From assembly GCA_016630905.1 (NCBI GenBank), contig WBMQ01000003.1, forward strand, positions 186,001 to 250,000: DNA of 64,000 nt, in the 5' to 3' direction. The stretch's first letter is position 1; each line of letters begins with the position of its first letter. The notes beneath the pieces were generated by a model, which was not told where the DNA came from, made no database searches, and was given only the letters and a program-made list of their open reading frames with translations. Made by a program: the position numbers and the translations under genes. Source of the DNA: Capillidium heterosporum (lineage: Eukaryota; Entomophthoromycota; Entomophthoromycetes; Entomophthorales; Capillidiaceae). Shown piece after piece: positions 25,587-36,720 of the stretch.

Positions 25587-26361
25587 GGTACTTTCTTTTT
25601 CGTTAAAATAGTAGAACTTATTGAGAGGAGACGATTTGATAGTGGAGCTATAAAGTTCGATAAAGTAAAAGTATATTTTAGGGGATGGTTTGCAATAAAT
25701 TTGATTGGAGTTTTAACTTCATATTTTGTATATGGTTGCTACTTTTGTAAATTGATAGACAGATATATATATTCAATGGGTATATAATGAAAGCTAGGCT
25801 AATTTTATTATTTTTATGTTGGATTGGTCTGGAAGGTAGTTTGGATTCTTTACAAGAATATTGACACCTTTCAATAAAGGACTTTACATATGTTTTAGAA
25901 AATGGTATACTATTCAATTAAAATAGATATGGGCTTAGAGTATATACTATCCTTCAATTTGTAAGGAAATATGCCGAGCACAACTTTTTGGTAGCCTAAT
26001 TTCAACTTGAAGCAAAGTTGGATTGTAATTACATAAGGAATTTGGTATCCTTCAATAGATTCCAACATTACCAAATGTGTATACATAGCATCGTCTACCG
26101 ACATTTATGCTTAAACTATTAAAATTATATGTCGATACAAAGTACACTGGTTATACAAAAGTATATAGTAAAGCAAGGTTGCTATTCAAAAAGATACCAC
26201 TAAACCGAAAACAAGACTAAATCGAAGTTTATTGCTCAACAAAGGAAATAAGTTACAGGTGGAGTAAAGATCAGGGAGGAGGCAAGGTCAGTAAGAGGAG
26301 TTTGGGCCTAGAGCAGAGCATCAAATAGATACTGGTGCCAAGTATATGTAGACTACAAAAA
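25587..26361. other. Convergent 3' flanks of the Vps10 gene and IRE1
   Basis: No gene seen. This is the shared downstream region of two convergent genes. On the minus strand, an AATAAA downstream of the IRE1 stop (complement of about 26225-26240) is a candidate polyadenylation signal, and the same neighbourhood is recognisable behind the second IRE1 copy near 42340. Confidence 0.5.
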
Positions 26362-29226
26362 TTATTTAGGATCGATCTTGAAATAGGGTCTAAATATAGG
26401 ATCGCGGGCCAAAGTGGGGTGGTCTAGTAGTGCGTAGTAGGCGTGTAGGACGAGGTAGGGGAACCGAGATAGGAAGTAGTTTAGGAATCCTTCTGGTAAG
26501 GCACCGTAAGCCCGTTTGACGTGGGGTGGTAAATCGGAGAAGTGATGCTTCTTGTTGCGGACTACCCTAAGCAGATCTTTGATTTTGGTGCCATCGTATC
26601 CCCTAAACTTGTGCAGGTCGCTGAGAACTCTGCCATCCATCTTCTTGAGCCAGTCCTCGCTGATGATATGGTTGGCCCCAACTTCTATCTTGGGGGTCAA
26701 TGGTTCACCTTTGAATCCGGTGCGTGTCTCGGCCTCCAGCTGGTCAGAGATATCCTGCAGGAAGTTGAGCTTCTTGTTGTGGTCCCAAAAATAGGGATGC
26801 AACAAGACGGCCTGGCTATCGGGGCGGTTGCTGGGGTTAGAGTCTATCATACGTTTGATGAGGTCGTGGGCCTCGAATCTAAATTCTATGCTGGGGTCAT
26901 CCAGGATCTGGGTCAAATCGTGCTTTCCGTCCATGATCATATTCTCTCTAGTGAATCGGGGACCGAACGGGTGATTCCCCAATGTCAACACATAGAAAAA
27001 CACGCAACCAGTCGAGAAGATATCGATGGAACGGGTCATGCGACCTTTACTAGGAGTTACCGATTCGGCTTGGCGGGGTATGGCAAAGAACGAGTCCGAA
27101 GATTGCTCATTTTCCGATGAAGAAGATGTAGTGCCAGTATGGTTGACAAAAGCCTGGTATTCCGACGGGTTCAAACATTCAGGAGCCCTCCAGCCCATAG
27201 TACCAGCGGCACCTCCCGAAAGGTGGGTATGATGGAAGGAGCTCTGATCTTCTTCTAGGCGCTTGCACAAACCAAAGTCGGAGATGAGGACCCTCGTTTC
27301 CTTTGGCTGGCCAAATCGATCCTTGTTGTTGGCTATAAGAATGTTTTGGGGCTTGATATCACGATGTACGAGTTTAAGTTTGTGAAGATGGTGGATACCA
27401 CTCATGATTTGGTAGCATATCAGCGAAGGTGAAATCGTAACAGTTAGATCGGAGCGCTTTGAGTCTATGAGATTGTGTAGTGAGCCAGGGCATAGTTCGA
27501 GTGCCAGGTACAAAAATTGGCTACATTTCTCCATGGCAAAGTATCTAATGACATTTGGGTGGTCATCCGAGTCTTCAAGGGTAGTAACTTCGTGCTCGGC
27601 AACGTCGACGAGATCCTTCAACATGCGCTTAACGGCGACATCACGGTTGCGATACTGTCCCTTGTAGACGATGGTGCCGTGACTTCCGTAGCCGAGGATG
27701 ATGGGAGTTACGATGATGGAGTTGATTTTTGTACTTCCATCCTCCAACATTACCACACCAGATACTTGGTTGATCTTGAGGGAGCCTTTCTTCTGCATCT
27801 GGCCATCGTCTGATTCCTTCTGCTTACGTTTCCCCTTCTTGGTGTTGGCCTCAGTAACGAATTTGAGCAGCTTGTGGTTTTCCACTTCCTGGAAACCACA
27901 GAGTATAACTAGAGTTGCAGCCAGGAGCCACAGCCAACGTCGGAAGTTGAAGAATCGTTTGGATTCTATAACCTTGTGCAAATCTTCGTTGGGACTGTTA
28001 TCGATCTGCTTGGTTGTGTACATTGGCGATTCGGTAAGGGTATAGGGCAGCTCGTTGTTAGAACCAGAGCTAAATTTGGACGAAGAGACGTATGGATAGT
28101 TCTCGGGTGAGAGGGCAAAGTAGGATCCATTCAGATCACCAATGAATACTTTGTCGTGCAGATCCTCAAGCTTTTGGGGATGGACGCTCGTAACCAATTC
28201 AAGGGGAATGGAGGCCGTAACTAGGGAACCATGGGCCTTCTGACCAACCCGCTGTTCTCTTAATACACCAAAGACATGTACTAAGGGTGAAGCGAACTCC
28301 TCAAGGGGGATGGATGAAAAAGAAGTAAAAGAATCGAATAGAGAAGCAGGGTCGGAATGCTGGTTCGAGGTATCTGGGACGTAGTCTCGCAGTGAAATCT
28401 TCCACAGTAAAGCTTCGGTATCTTCGTCGTAGACTTGTATATCATAATCTACATATCCTAAAAGAATGCCTCTGGAAAATCCAGAAAAAGGATTAGACTT
28501 GCCAAGTATGGAAAAGTCGTCGCGGAATGGAGTTTTGCTATTCACTAGACCAGATGCTCTTAGGATTTTCCCAGTTATTGGATCTAGCAGCACAAAGTTG
28601 GACTTGCGGTTGGCCAGGTAGACCCGTTTATTCAGTTTAAAGGGTGCCTTGGCAATCAGGGCATTGATGGATAGTGGGAACTTTCGTAGCCCACCCTGGT
28701 ATCGAATGTAGAGGCTTTCCGTATTCCCAGGCTCGGGGATGAATAGCAGCTCTTCTAGATCTGGTGCAGGTTTGTGCTTGTCTTCCGAATGTTCATAGTA
28801 GTCAAGTTCGTTCAAGTTGTCTTCTGCCTTTTCATTTAAAGACTCGAGGTAATCATGCTGGGAAGACACGAGAGGCGCCTTAAGCTCTGCTTGTGACCAT
28901 TTAATCTCACCATTGCTCTTGTCGATACCATGTATAATACCATCAACTGTGATAGCTAGTATGAGGTCGGTGCTGATGAAAGTATCCACAGTGTCATCCT
29001 CAAAGCCTCTGCGGCTTAATTCGCGCAGAGCAGAGTTAACTGCTAAGTTAGTTGCACCTGCTCTTTTGTCGAATTCTGGAACGTACCTAGCTTCGTCATC
29101 AGGGTTGTTTGGAATATGGATGAGTGCTCTTGACTCCGGCTTTTGGGTTGTAAATGAAGCTAAACACTTCCATGATAAATCGGTGGCTATGAAGGCGAAA
29201 AAGAACAGCCAAATAGTTACCGGCAT
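26362..29226 (-). CDS. IRE1: IRE1, ER-stress sensor kinase/endoribonuclease
   Basis: A single long exon; the first in-frame ATG is at 29224-29226 on the complement, giving 954 residues. An acceptor-like pyrimidine tract with TTTAG lies directly before it, so a 5' UTR intron is possible. The N-terminal signal peptide (MPVTIWLFFFAFIA) leads to a luminal sensor domain with ITVDGIIHGIDKSNGEIKW, followed by a transmembrane helix near residue 427 (WLWLLAATLVILCGF). The kinase domain begins near residue 505 with a glycine loop (GYGSHG), VAVKRM lysine, HRDIKPQN near 620, SDFGLCKRL near 650 and GWRAPE. The C-terminal KEN/RNase domain has RNKKHH near 890, matching the yeast Arg1056, Asn1057 and His1061 catalytic set. 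IRE1 sits in the ER membrane, senses unfolded proteins and cuts HAC1/XBP1-type mRNA. All key residues I can see are present. A mosaic second copy lies at 39.5-42.3 kb. Confidence 0.97.
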   Translation of the reverse strand: MPVTIWLFFFAFIATDLSWKCLASFTTQKPESRALIHIPNNPDDEARYVPEFDKRAGATNLAVNSALRELSRRGFEDDTVDTFISTDLILAITVDGIIHGIDKSNGEIKWSQAELKAPLVSSQHDYLESLNEKAEDNLNELDYYEHSEDKHKPAPDLEELLFIPEPGNTESLYIRYQGGLRKFPLSINALIAKAPFKLNKRVYLANRKSNFVLLDPITGKILRASGLVNSKTPFRDDFSILGKSNPFSGFSRGILLGYVDYDIQVYDEDTEALLWKISLRDYVPDTSNQHSDPASLFDSFTSFSSIPLEEFASPLVHVFGVLREQRVGQKAHGSLVTASIPLELVTSVHPQKLEDLHDKVFIGDLNGSYFALSPENYPYVSSSKFSSGSNNELPYTLTESPMYTTKQIDNSPNEDLHKVIESKRFFNFRRWLWLLAATLVILCGFQEVENHKLLKFVTEANTKKGKRKQKESDDGQMQKKGSLKINQVSGVVMLEDGSTKINSIIVTPIILGYGSHGTIVYKGQYRNRDVAVKRMLKDLVDVAEHEVTTLEDSDDHPNVIRYFAMEKCSQFLYLALELCPGSLHNLIDSKRSDLTVTISPSLICYQIMSGIHHLHKLKLVHRDIKPQNILIANNKDRFGQPKETRVLISDFGLCKRLEEDQSSFHHTHLSGGAAGTMGWRAPECLNPSEYQAFVNHTGTTSSSSENEQSSDSFFAIPRQAESVTPSKGRMTRSIDIFSTGCVFFYVLTLGNHPFGPRFTRENMIMDGKHDLTQILDDPSIEFRFEAHDLIKRMIDSNPSNRPDSQAVLLHPYFWDHNKKLNFLQDISDQLEAETRTGFKGEPLTPKIEVGANHIISEDWLKKMDGRVLSDLHKFRGYDGTKIKDLLRVVRNKKHHFSDLPPHVKRAYGALPEGFLNYFLSRFPYLVLHAYYALLDHPTLARDPIFRPYFKIDPK
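27873..28278 (-). repeat. 406-bp tract identical to the second IRE1 copy (tract 2)
   Basis: I compared this stretch base by base with the complement of 40438-40843. Both are 406 bp and I found no difference. It covers the end of the luminal domain and the transmembrane helix. Immediately outside it the two copies differ often. Confidence 0.92.
28582..28984 (-). repeat. 403-bp tract nearly identical to the second IRE1 copy (tract 1)
   Basis: Matches 39730-40132 in opposite orientation over 403 bp with one mismatch that I could find, a silent GGG/GGA glycine codon. It codes for the first half of the luminal domain. The DNA between tracts 1 and 2 is clearly diverged. Confidence 0.92.
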
Positions 29227-30121
29227 TCTAAAGTGCAAAAAGAAATATCAATGTCAATAGTTCCATAATAACTTACAATATTTTGATAATGATATTTTTA
29301 TAGACAAGTATCATAAAGGTGTAGTGGTGGGTTAAGTTATAAAATTATTTGTTTGTCAGGTCGAGAGTTCAAGTAAAGCTATTTAGCTATGGACTTCTCA
29401 TTGGATTTATTCCATCCCTAAAGAAGTCGCCGTAAATGGAAAAATAGAGTTGCGATTTCAACCATGATTGGTGGACTTTGGTCTTACTAAGCCAGGTTTA
29501 TTTAGTATCTTCAAACAATTGACAATATTACTCATCCAGCCTTTTCTGGACTACAGCATAGTTGATTTCTCTGGATATATTCCAGAAAGAACTACCATAA
29601 CATAGCATGTTTTTAAATAGCCATGATGCCCGAAAGTTTACAAGAATATGTCCAATCTTTTCATCTAGGCATCAGTTACTTTGATGTATCTTCTTTCAAA
29701 GACAACTTACTTTCCTTTAACGCTTTACCCCATTCCATTCGGGAATGATTGTCACTTTAAACTTATAAACTCCTGAGAAAAAGATCTGGTATTCACGAAT
29801 TGTGATGGTTTAAATCTGCAAAGTTTATAATTTATACTTCAAGATGTTTAATTCTTTTAAGATATATGATGGTGAGCACTTCTATAGACGTGTTCTGCTT
29901 GATGATCTTATCCATCAGTCTGTGAAGGTAATTCCATTCCGCCTTACATTCCAAAGTGGACCAGATCTCCATTAACTGTAAAATCAAAATGCAGCAGATA
30001 GTGTCATCTTTCTAGATCAATAAATTTAATCTCTAAAGAGGACCGATTGGTTACTGCATTATTTAGGAATCCATCAGTATCTATTTTAAAATTTTGCTAC
30101 GTGAGCCAAGTATACCTTTAA
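29227..30121. other. Divergent intergenic region, possible small exons
   Basis: Upstream region of IRE1 (minus) and of the next gene (plus). Two short ATG-started stretches on the plus strand look somewhat protein-like: one near 29622-29750 (MMPESLQEYVQSF, ending PHSIRE and a stop) and one near 29844-29927 (MFNSFKIYDGEHFYRR) that ends at a GTAATT donor-like site. I recognise neither and could not join them into a gene. Confidence 0.35.
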
Positions 30122-31478
30122 ATGTCGTATAAAGAAAAGTATTTGAAGCTAAAGGCACAGTATCAAGATCTCATCAAAGTAATTCTTTGCTCTAAAAATT
30201 TCTAACCATATATTAGGATAACGATTCTCTTAAGGATAAATTCGAAGAAACTTCGATAGAGATTAAAGAAATTAAAACAGAAATTAGGTAAGGTTTTGTT
30301 ATTCATTAATTTTTTCCCGTGGATTTCAAATAAATACTCTACATCTATTTAAAAGTATATACTTTCAAAGTTAATGTCCCCTTATAGATTATTAAAAGCT
30401 TATTTTTAGTGTCCTGATTAATGCGATAATAGATGCAGAGCCCAAATACAACCCAGATTTGTCTTCGGACGAGCCTGAATCAATTGCCAATCAGATGAAT
30501 GCTGAAGAAGAAGAGCTCGACGCTTCTTTAGCGAACTACAAATCCGCCAAAAAGGAAATACAGCAAGAGCTCTTTGAAATCTCTTCCATTTACCCTGGAA
30601 ACGAACAAAACCCCGCGCCAATAAAGGAGCCTGCTTCACCTTTGGAAGCCGAGACTAAACCAATCCATTCGACCCACCGATACGAACCGGAGTATAAGGA
30701 AATTGAACCTATCAGGCAAGAAAAAGTTACTGCCCAGTATACATCACCCTATATATCACCAAACATCCAACAGACAACCCGTTCAGCGTATGCTGAGGAG
30801 AGCCATAGGGCTAGTATCCGAGCTGAAAAGTACGATTACAAGCCCGAAGAGGATTTCCACAAGTACCCTACTACCTATCACCAGCAGTATCGAGCCGAAC
30901 CAAGCAGGTTCCCACCTAACTACCAACCCCCCAGTTACGTCTACAAAGAGAGCGATGTCTACAGCCGTGGCGAAAAGCACTACCCGAGGGAGGAAGGTAT
31001 CTACAGCCAAAGTCACCACTACAGAGCCAAAGAGTACCCACCCGTCCACACTGTCCCTTACCCATATCCGGGTGGTGAAGTTTTCTACGAAAAGTTTGTA
31101 GTTTACTTTGAATGAATTTTAATATCCTTTAGGATCAAGCGAACCGACGAAGTCGGCCACCACCGCTACTCCGATGAGACGCGATCACACGGTAGTCAAC
31201 TCACCTACGGTTCACTGTTGCCCGGCCATTATCGACCTGCACCCCCTAGCCGCCATACAGATCTGTACGACCATAGTCGTAGTTTCCACGCGCCGCGAGG
31301 TCCTGGCCCACAAAGTCCCCGATACCACCCCTATCACCACCCTATCCCCACCAGCGGCAACGAAAAATATTCCCCCAACCCTGAGCTCCATTCGTCTAGT
31401 TCTCGATATGCTGAAGCCCCCCTCCGTACCAAACCCCAGTCCGATTACGACAAGTTCCAAAGAGGGAATAATCATTAA
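30122..31478 (+). CDS. N-terminal coiled-coil protein with long Tyr/Pro/His-rich tail, possible INO80-complex subunit
   Basis: Four exons: 30122-30178, 30217-30287, 30410-31093 and 31133-31478 (385 residues). The third intron uses a GTTTGT donor, chosen because it joins the open frames in phase. Residues 1 to about 60 form a Lys/Glu-rich coiled coil (MSYKEKYLKLKAQYQDLIK, DNDSLKDKFEETS, SVLINAIID) resembling the short N-terminal helix of small INO80 chromatin-remodelling subunits, which have the pattern YKxKYxxLKxKY and then a leucine stretch. The remaining ~320 residues are disordered, very rich in Tyr, Pro, His, Ser and Arg (for example HHYRAKEYPPVH, YHPYHHPIP). Such tails are common in nuclear and RNA-associated fungal proteins. 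The INO80 link is only pattern memory; another coiled-coil adaptor is equally possible. Confidence 0.6.
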
Positions 31479-32527
31479 GGTAAGCTACCTAGGCTACTAC
31501 TATCTTCGTTCAATAGCAATTCTAATGGGATATTTTAATATATATCTATCCTCCATAGGGATTTACAGCACATCCAGATTCCTTAAATATAACAGTACAG
31601 TTAAAGTCCAATGTGCATTTGATATTCCTGTTTCTATAAAAGTATTTTAATAGGATTTGTAGATTGTGAATTGAGAAGTATTTTCAATAGGCAACAGTTT
31701 TATAGGATAATTTTACTAATTTAAGTTAGTATAAAGTGATATATTGTATAAACAGTTGCATAGTATAAAAATATTAAAGTAGATATACAGTGGTTTATTA
31801 TCAGTTTTAGTGCTTATTTTGAAAATTTATAGTCAAGATATTCCTTTTCATACATCAATCTAATCTGAAGTTGATAAAGTATGGCAAAGAATATTCAGTC
31901 ATTTTTACAAGGCTACATTCAGATATACATTGTATATAGGAATGTGAATCATAATCTATCGATGTATACTATAAGTATAGCATTTTTTACTATAGTCTGG
32001 TTAGAACTTCATGATATATAGCTTTATTAATGATTAAAAGGCAATATAGTGTAACTAAGACCAATCTCAAGGTGCTAACAAATTTCCAAATTAGGTGTAC
32101 TATTAGCCAAGCTAACTGGTTGTAGTGTGATTGGTTCAGAACATATCGAAGACGCCTTTATGGGACGAACTATACTTATAAATAATCTTATTTAAGTCTA
32201 TTAAAAGCAAATAGAGTACTCGATCTAAAGAGCAGTCTTTTAAACAATGAGGATTCCGTCAATATATCGTTTGTAGTTCTAATCAAAGAGCCCTTTCGGA
32301 TGACTGTTGCCTAATCATACTTAATACGGAGCTTGGAGCAGCAACACCATTTAGGACCAATCAAATGACGCTAGCTCACTCAAATCAGATAAAACGAAAT
32401 TCAAACTTCCACAACCAAAATCATTTGAATGTGATTGGACAGTTGGCTGAATTCATCGAACTGAACACCCGATTTCCCTTAGCTTGCCTTCAAAATTTTT
32501 TAAAATTCGAGCACCTTCCATTACAAG
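31479..32527. other. Intergenic stretch before the OSCP gene
   Basis: No gene seen. AT-rich 3' flank first; the 32.2-32.5 kb part is the promoter of the OSCP gene. A plus-strand frame at 32365-32613 overlaps the OSCP start and is a shadow. Confidence 0.5.
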
Positions 32528-33279
32528 ATGTCCAAGATCTTAAACTTCACCCGCACCTACGCCACCGCCGGTACCAAGTCGGTCCAAGTTCCTTTGACCT
32601 TACACGGAATTGAAGGCCGTTACGCTACCGCCCTCTACACTGCCGCCTTCAAGAACAAGACTCTGGATGCCGTTGAAGCCGACTTCAAGAAGATCCAGAG
32701 CACCATTGAGAAGAGTGAAAAGCTCAAGTTCCTGTTGGAGGATCCAACCGTCAACCGTGACGACAAGAAGAAGAACGTAGCTGCTCTCCTCAACTTCTTC
32801 AAGGCCAGTGACACCACCAAGAACTTGTTCGAGTTGCTTATTGAGAACCGTAGGTTGGCCGAGACCTCCAAGATTGCTAATGCTTTCAACTCGCTTATGG
32901 CCGCCCACCGTGGTGAACTCGAACTTTTGGTTACTTCGGCTCAGGTATTATTCAATAGTTTATCTCTTTACTTACTTCAAATTAGCCCTTGGATAACGAC
33001 ACCTTGAAGCAGCTCAAGGATACTTTGTCCAAGTCCAAGTTGGCCGCTGACTCCAAGTCGGTTACCATCCGTAACCAGGTATCTTGTTTAAGTTTCTTTT
33101 TAAAACTCATCATGTTTCCAATAGGTTAAGCCTGCCATCCTCGGTGGTCTCATCATCGAATTTGGTGACAAGACCATTGACTTATCTGTCTCCTCCAAGG
33201 TCTCCAAGATCAACAAAGCTTTAACTGGTACATATTTTAAAATAGCAATGTTCTTACATAATATTAGATGCCATTTAAA
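32528..33279 (+). CDS. ATP5: Mitochondrial F1Fo ATP synthase subunit 5 (OSCP)
   Basis: Four exons: 32528-32944, 32986-33078, 33125-33227 and a tiny last exon 33269-33279 that codes only for the end of LTDAI and the stop; 207 residues. The N-terminus (MSKILNFTRTYATAG) looks like a mitochondrial presequence. The body matches OSCP/delta: GIEGRYATALYTAAFKN, LLIENRRLAETSKI, then VKPAILGGLIIEFGDKTIDLSVSSK and the closing LNKxLT-like end. OSCP caps the F1 head and joins it to the peripheral stalk in the inner membrane. The length equals the usual 200-215 residues. The micro-exon is supported by the expected C-terminus; reading through its donor instead adds a non-homologous tail. Nothing unusual otherwise. 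Confidence 0.95.
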
Positions 33280-34221
33280 TGCAATAAAGGCCACTTCTCC
33301 AGTTAATAAACGTTTGTCTTTTATTTTGGACAAACTACTTTCGATATGTTTTAAATTTGTTGAGTACTTTATCAAGTGAAAGTCAATTCCTTCCAATTTC
33401 TGTAATTTAGCAATTCTTTTTAGAACACTTTAGTTTATAGTTTAATTTAACATACGCGTATACTTTCATTAAAGCCAATTGATATATATAACTTACAGGT
33501 CTTTATAACACTATATGTATCTTTATAGATTAGAATATGTATATAGACTTTAACACTAAGAACACTAGTTGCTATTTTTATTGAGCTAGCTATGATCACA
33601 TCCACACGTTAATAATTGGATTCCTCTTATCAGCGTGGCTATATGTATATGTTTGCTTTATAAACATTAGTATATATAGTCCTGTTACTTTACCTTTAGT
33701 TTGTATGATTTCAAAAGGTAATACCAGCCTTACAAAACTTTTGACTGATAAAATGGATCTACAAGGTCTATAGCTTTGACTGTACCATATAGTTGTACGT
33801 GTCAAATGCAAAGCAATATTAAAGCTCTATCACATTGTAAAGCAGGCAGTCTAAATATTTAGATTTGTTCAAATAGCCATTTTGAACTTTAGAAGTTTTC
33901 AAAGCAAGTAAAATGACTTACATCTTGCCGAAGGTTGGGTTGCCTGGGTCATACTATCAACTTATTAAGTTCACGATGTCATAAAAACAAGCACTAAGAT
34001 CGAAACCCAGTAGAAGCTCTGCAACAAGCATCTATTTACGCTCCATCCAATTGGCACATTACCATCCAACCTTTATCTGGGTTGTTGTAAAATATACTTT
34101 CCTTCCCATTGGTTGCAGAGAATCGGAGTTTCTATCAATCACTTTTACTAACTTGCCAAATCTAAAATTTAATTGAAAGCTTGAAAACAAAACAATCCAA
34201 CTTCCAAAGTTTTCAATCTAA
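33280..34221. other. Intergenic stretch
   Basis: No gene seen in about 940 bp of AT-rich DNA between the OSCP and prefoldin genes. The last 200 bp, upstream of the prefoldin ATG, are the likely promoter. Confidence 0.5.
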
Positions 34222-34928
34222 ATGAGTGCCAATTCCAAATCCAAGGACGAGTTGATCAGTTTAGCCGAGTTGCCTCTGCCCCAGCTACAGCAAGTCAAGT
34301 CCCAATTTGAAGAGGTAACATCTTTTTTAAAGAAATCAAAGACAAAAAGCTTAAAGCAGAGGTTTAGGACATTAACCATCTAAGCGTAAGTTTCAACCAA
34401 CTGAAGCAGGCCCAGAACACTTTTTCAGAATGCAAAAACAACTTGAAGGAGCTGAACGAGAAGAATCAAGGTAAAATTCTAAACATTCAAATATTTTTTT
34501 AAACTTTTTAAAATATAAAAAGATAACGACCTGTTGATACCGCTGACCAGCTCTTTGTACGTCCCAGCTAAATTCCGCGACATCAAAAAAGTTTTAGTTG
34601 ATGTAGGTACTGGGTACTACGTAGAAAAGGTAGGCATTTTAAATTTTAACCTTGCTTTTTCTTACTCTACCTTCTTCTCCCTTTCTTATAGTCAGTAGCT
34701 AGTGCCAAAGTCTATTACGAAGGTAGGGTGAAAGCTATCCAACAAAATTTGACCAACATCCAAAACAACTTGAGTCAGAAGCAAAACAACTTGAACAGTA
34801 AGTTAATTCTTCCTTTTATTTTTAGTATACTCTTTATTGAAACATTTTTTTATAAAATAGTGCTGGTCGAAATTATCAACTTCAAGTTGACACAGCAAGC
34901 TAAAGGAGAGAAGGCCAGTGCAAAGTAA
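34222..34928 (+). CDS. PFD5: Prefoldin subunit 5
   Basis: Five exons: 34222-34314, 34368-34470, 34523-34629, 34692-34797 and 34861-34928, giving 158 residues, the usual length for this alpha-type prefoldin. The start codon of the last exon is split (A plus TG). Two long coiled-coil helices flank a beta-hairpin segment: [14 protein letters not shown] and [20 protein letters not shown], then [15 protein letters not shown] with [10 protein letters not shown] (the family's most conserved stretch), then [13 protein letters not shown]. Prefoldin is a cytosolic hexamer that hands nascent actin and tubulin to the chaperonin CCT; subunit 5 corresponds to yeast Gim5. Introns are 38-63 nt. Confidence 0.95.
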
Positions 34929-35850
34929 AATGAGAAAAGTAGATTTAAAAAATAAGTGGGTGTTAAAGTTAATTGGTTTAGATAAACCAGTTTGTTTTTT
35001 ACGTTTATTGTTTTAGTCAGGAAGTTTATCCTTTCTATATTACTTTTTGTTGTTTAATATTTTTAGCTGCAAAAACGACAGTAGATATCAACTTCTCCAA
35101 TATACTAATAGCTGCAGTATCTCTTATCCTTTACGCATAGAATACCTACAATACTTTCCTATCAACTTTTCTTTCCCTATTCTTGAACCTCTACCAACCG
35201 TTCAAAATTTAGACTGCAACTCTAGCGAAAGCTACTCCCACGGGACTTTAAATTACAAATTATCAGGTCGGTTTGGTGGATAAGTTTATTTTCAACCAAA
35301 AGGCGAAGCCATCTTGTAGCTGGTGCCTCGGACTATTAATTTTGCCCATCCTACTGCATACATACTACTTAAATATTCGAACTTTGGCCTTAGGGTTTTA
35401 CAATCTACTCTCAAATTCTTATCGCTTCTTCTTTTAATTTCAATACAAGGTTTAAGCTAGATGAAACTAAGGTATCCGTAAATGGGCAATACTTTAGGTG
35501 TTTGTTTATGTTACACTTTCTCAATGGAGGTACGCTACCATACTTGCTGTATCAGCCTTAAATTTAGCTTTGAAAAAGCATCTTCCTTTTACTAGCTTCT
35601 CCAATGTAGCAATGCCTATACCACGTACCAATCACTAATATCAATAGTTTATAAACCAAAGTCGATGATCATGTTACCTACATAAACTTTAGGATGTTAT
35701 TTCTTATTAGTAAGTTCAAGTTTTGACTACTAGTTACTGTTTAACTGATATCCAAAAGTAGACCCAAAGCTACCTTTGTTCGCAAGTTCCTGTAATTCAA
35801 ATAGGGAATATGTTAAAGTTTAAGCATGTGCATCTTTTCTATCAAGTAAT
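34929..35850. other. Intergenic stretch
   Basis: No gene seen. A 78-residue frame at 35047-35283 has no domain. The right end adjoins duplicated DNA. Confidence 0.45.
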
Positions 35851-35859
35851 TTCATTAAT

Positions 35860-36470
35860 TAAATATGAAATTGTAGAGTTTTTATCAACATATCACTTAT
35901 AAGATAGGCCAATTTGATCGATGTAATTTTAATCTTCAAAAATAGTATCAAAAGCTTAAGATATTTTTGATCAAATAAAAGTATGTGGCACTCATTTATT
36001 ATTAGCTACGAAGTTGCACCAGTATAGTACAGATTGATATCTATAAATAAAAACAAGCCAAATTTACAGTCAAATAAGCGCACGTAGATATCGCTTTTTA
36101 GCATACAAAAGTGTTGTAAAGTAAAAGCTTTTCCATGAAAAATTCGTAAACCATTATAGTTTAAATATGCATTTAAGCCTTTTGCTTTTGAGCATTGGAA
36201 TCAATAGCATAATATTCAATTATTACAGTGAATTAAAAATTGATAATGGCAATAAAAAACCATCTATTTTCTACATATAGTAAAGTTGTTTGAATCATTT
36301 ATATCCAATTAAATCACTATTATACATAGTTGCCTAGCAATGACTATGCTATGTGATTAATCTTTATTGATGTACTTGAACCAAAGAATTTCAATTAAAA
36401 GAGTGGTATGTGGTAGTATTCTATAAAGAAAGCCTTTCAGTAAAGTAGCAAAATCTATTCCTATATATGC
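35860..36470. repeat. Diverged duplicate of intergenic DNA at 42.70-43.28 kb
   Basis: Runs of shared words in the same order show old duplication: AATTTGATC, then TTTATTA-TAGCTACGAA near 35995 and 42815, TTTACAGTCAAATA / TTCACAGTCAAATA near 36065 and 42883, GTGTTGTAAAG / GTGCTGTAAAG near 36110 and 42930, and CATCTATTTT-TATGTAGTAAA-like words near 36260 and 43060. The similarity runs on into the Tim17-like pseudogene. The two copies are about 6.8 kb apart in the same orientation. Confidence 0.7.
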
Positions 36471-36720
36471 TATTTCTGCTTCAACTTGATGGCTTTGATC
36501 AGCTTTAGATCGATAGTCTTAAATTCCCTCAAATTATACCCAGCTAGATCTGATACTCCAACAACCAACTGTTCATCCTCCCAAGTACTCTTCATAACTA
36601 AGCTTGCTAACGAGCGTTCAACTTGATGGTGAATTTACAACTATATTCAAGGAACCGTCAACGAGTAATCTATTATCTTAATTTCCTCGGGTACAGAGTT
36701 GAACAGAAGGAAAGGTCTTA
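36471..36720 (-). pseudogene. Decayed 3' part of a Tim17-like gene
   Basis: The complement matches the last exon of the intact gene at 43284-44102. It retains PEEIKIIDYS (intact: PEEIKMTDYS), GAAGAGTACTTGG-type DNA for EEYLG, and an end reading DLKLIKAIKLK (intact: DRKLIEAIKLR). Between these it has several stops, indels and no open frame. The first three exons are not recognisable. It is the coding part of the tandem duplication described for 35860-36470. Confidence 0.8.

Noticed and set aside
26542-27813. Plus-strand open frames up to 192 residues opposite IRE1.
   Set aside because: They are antisense shadows of the IRE1 kinase domain.
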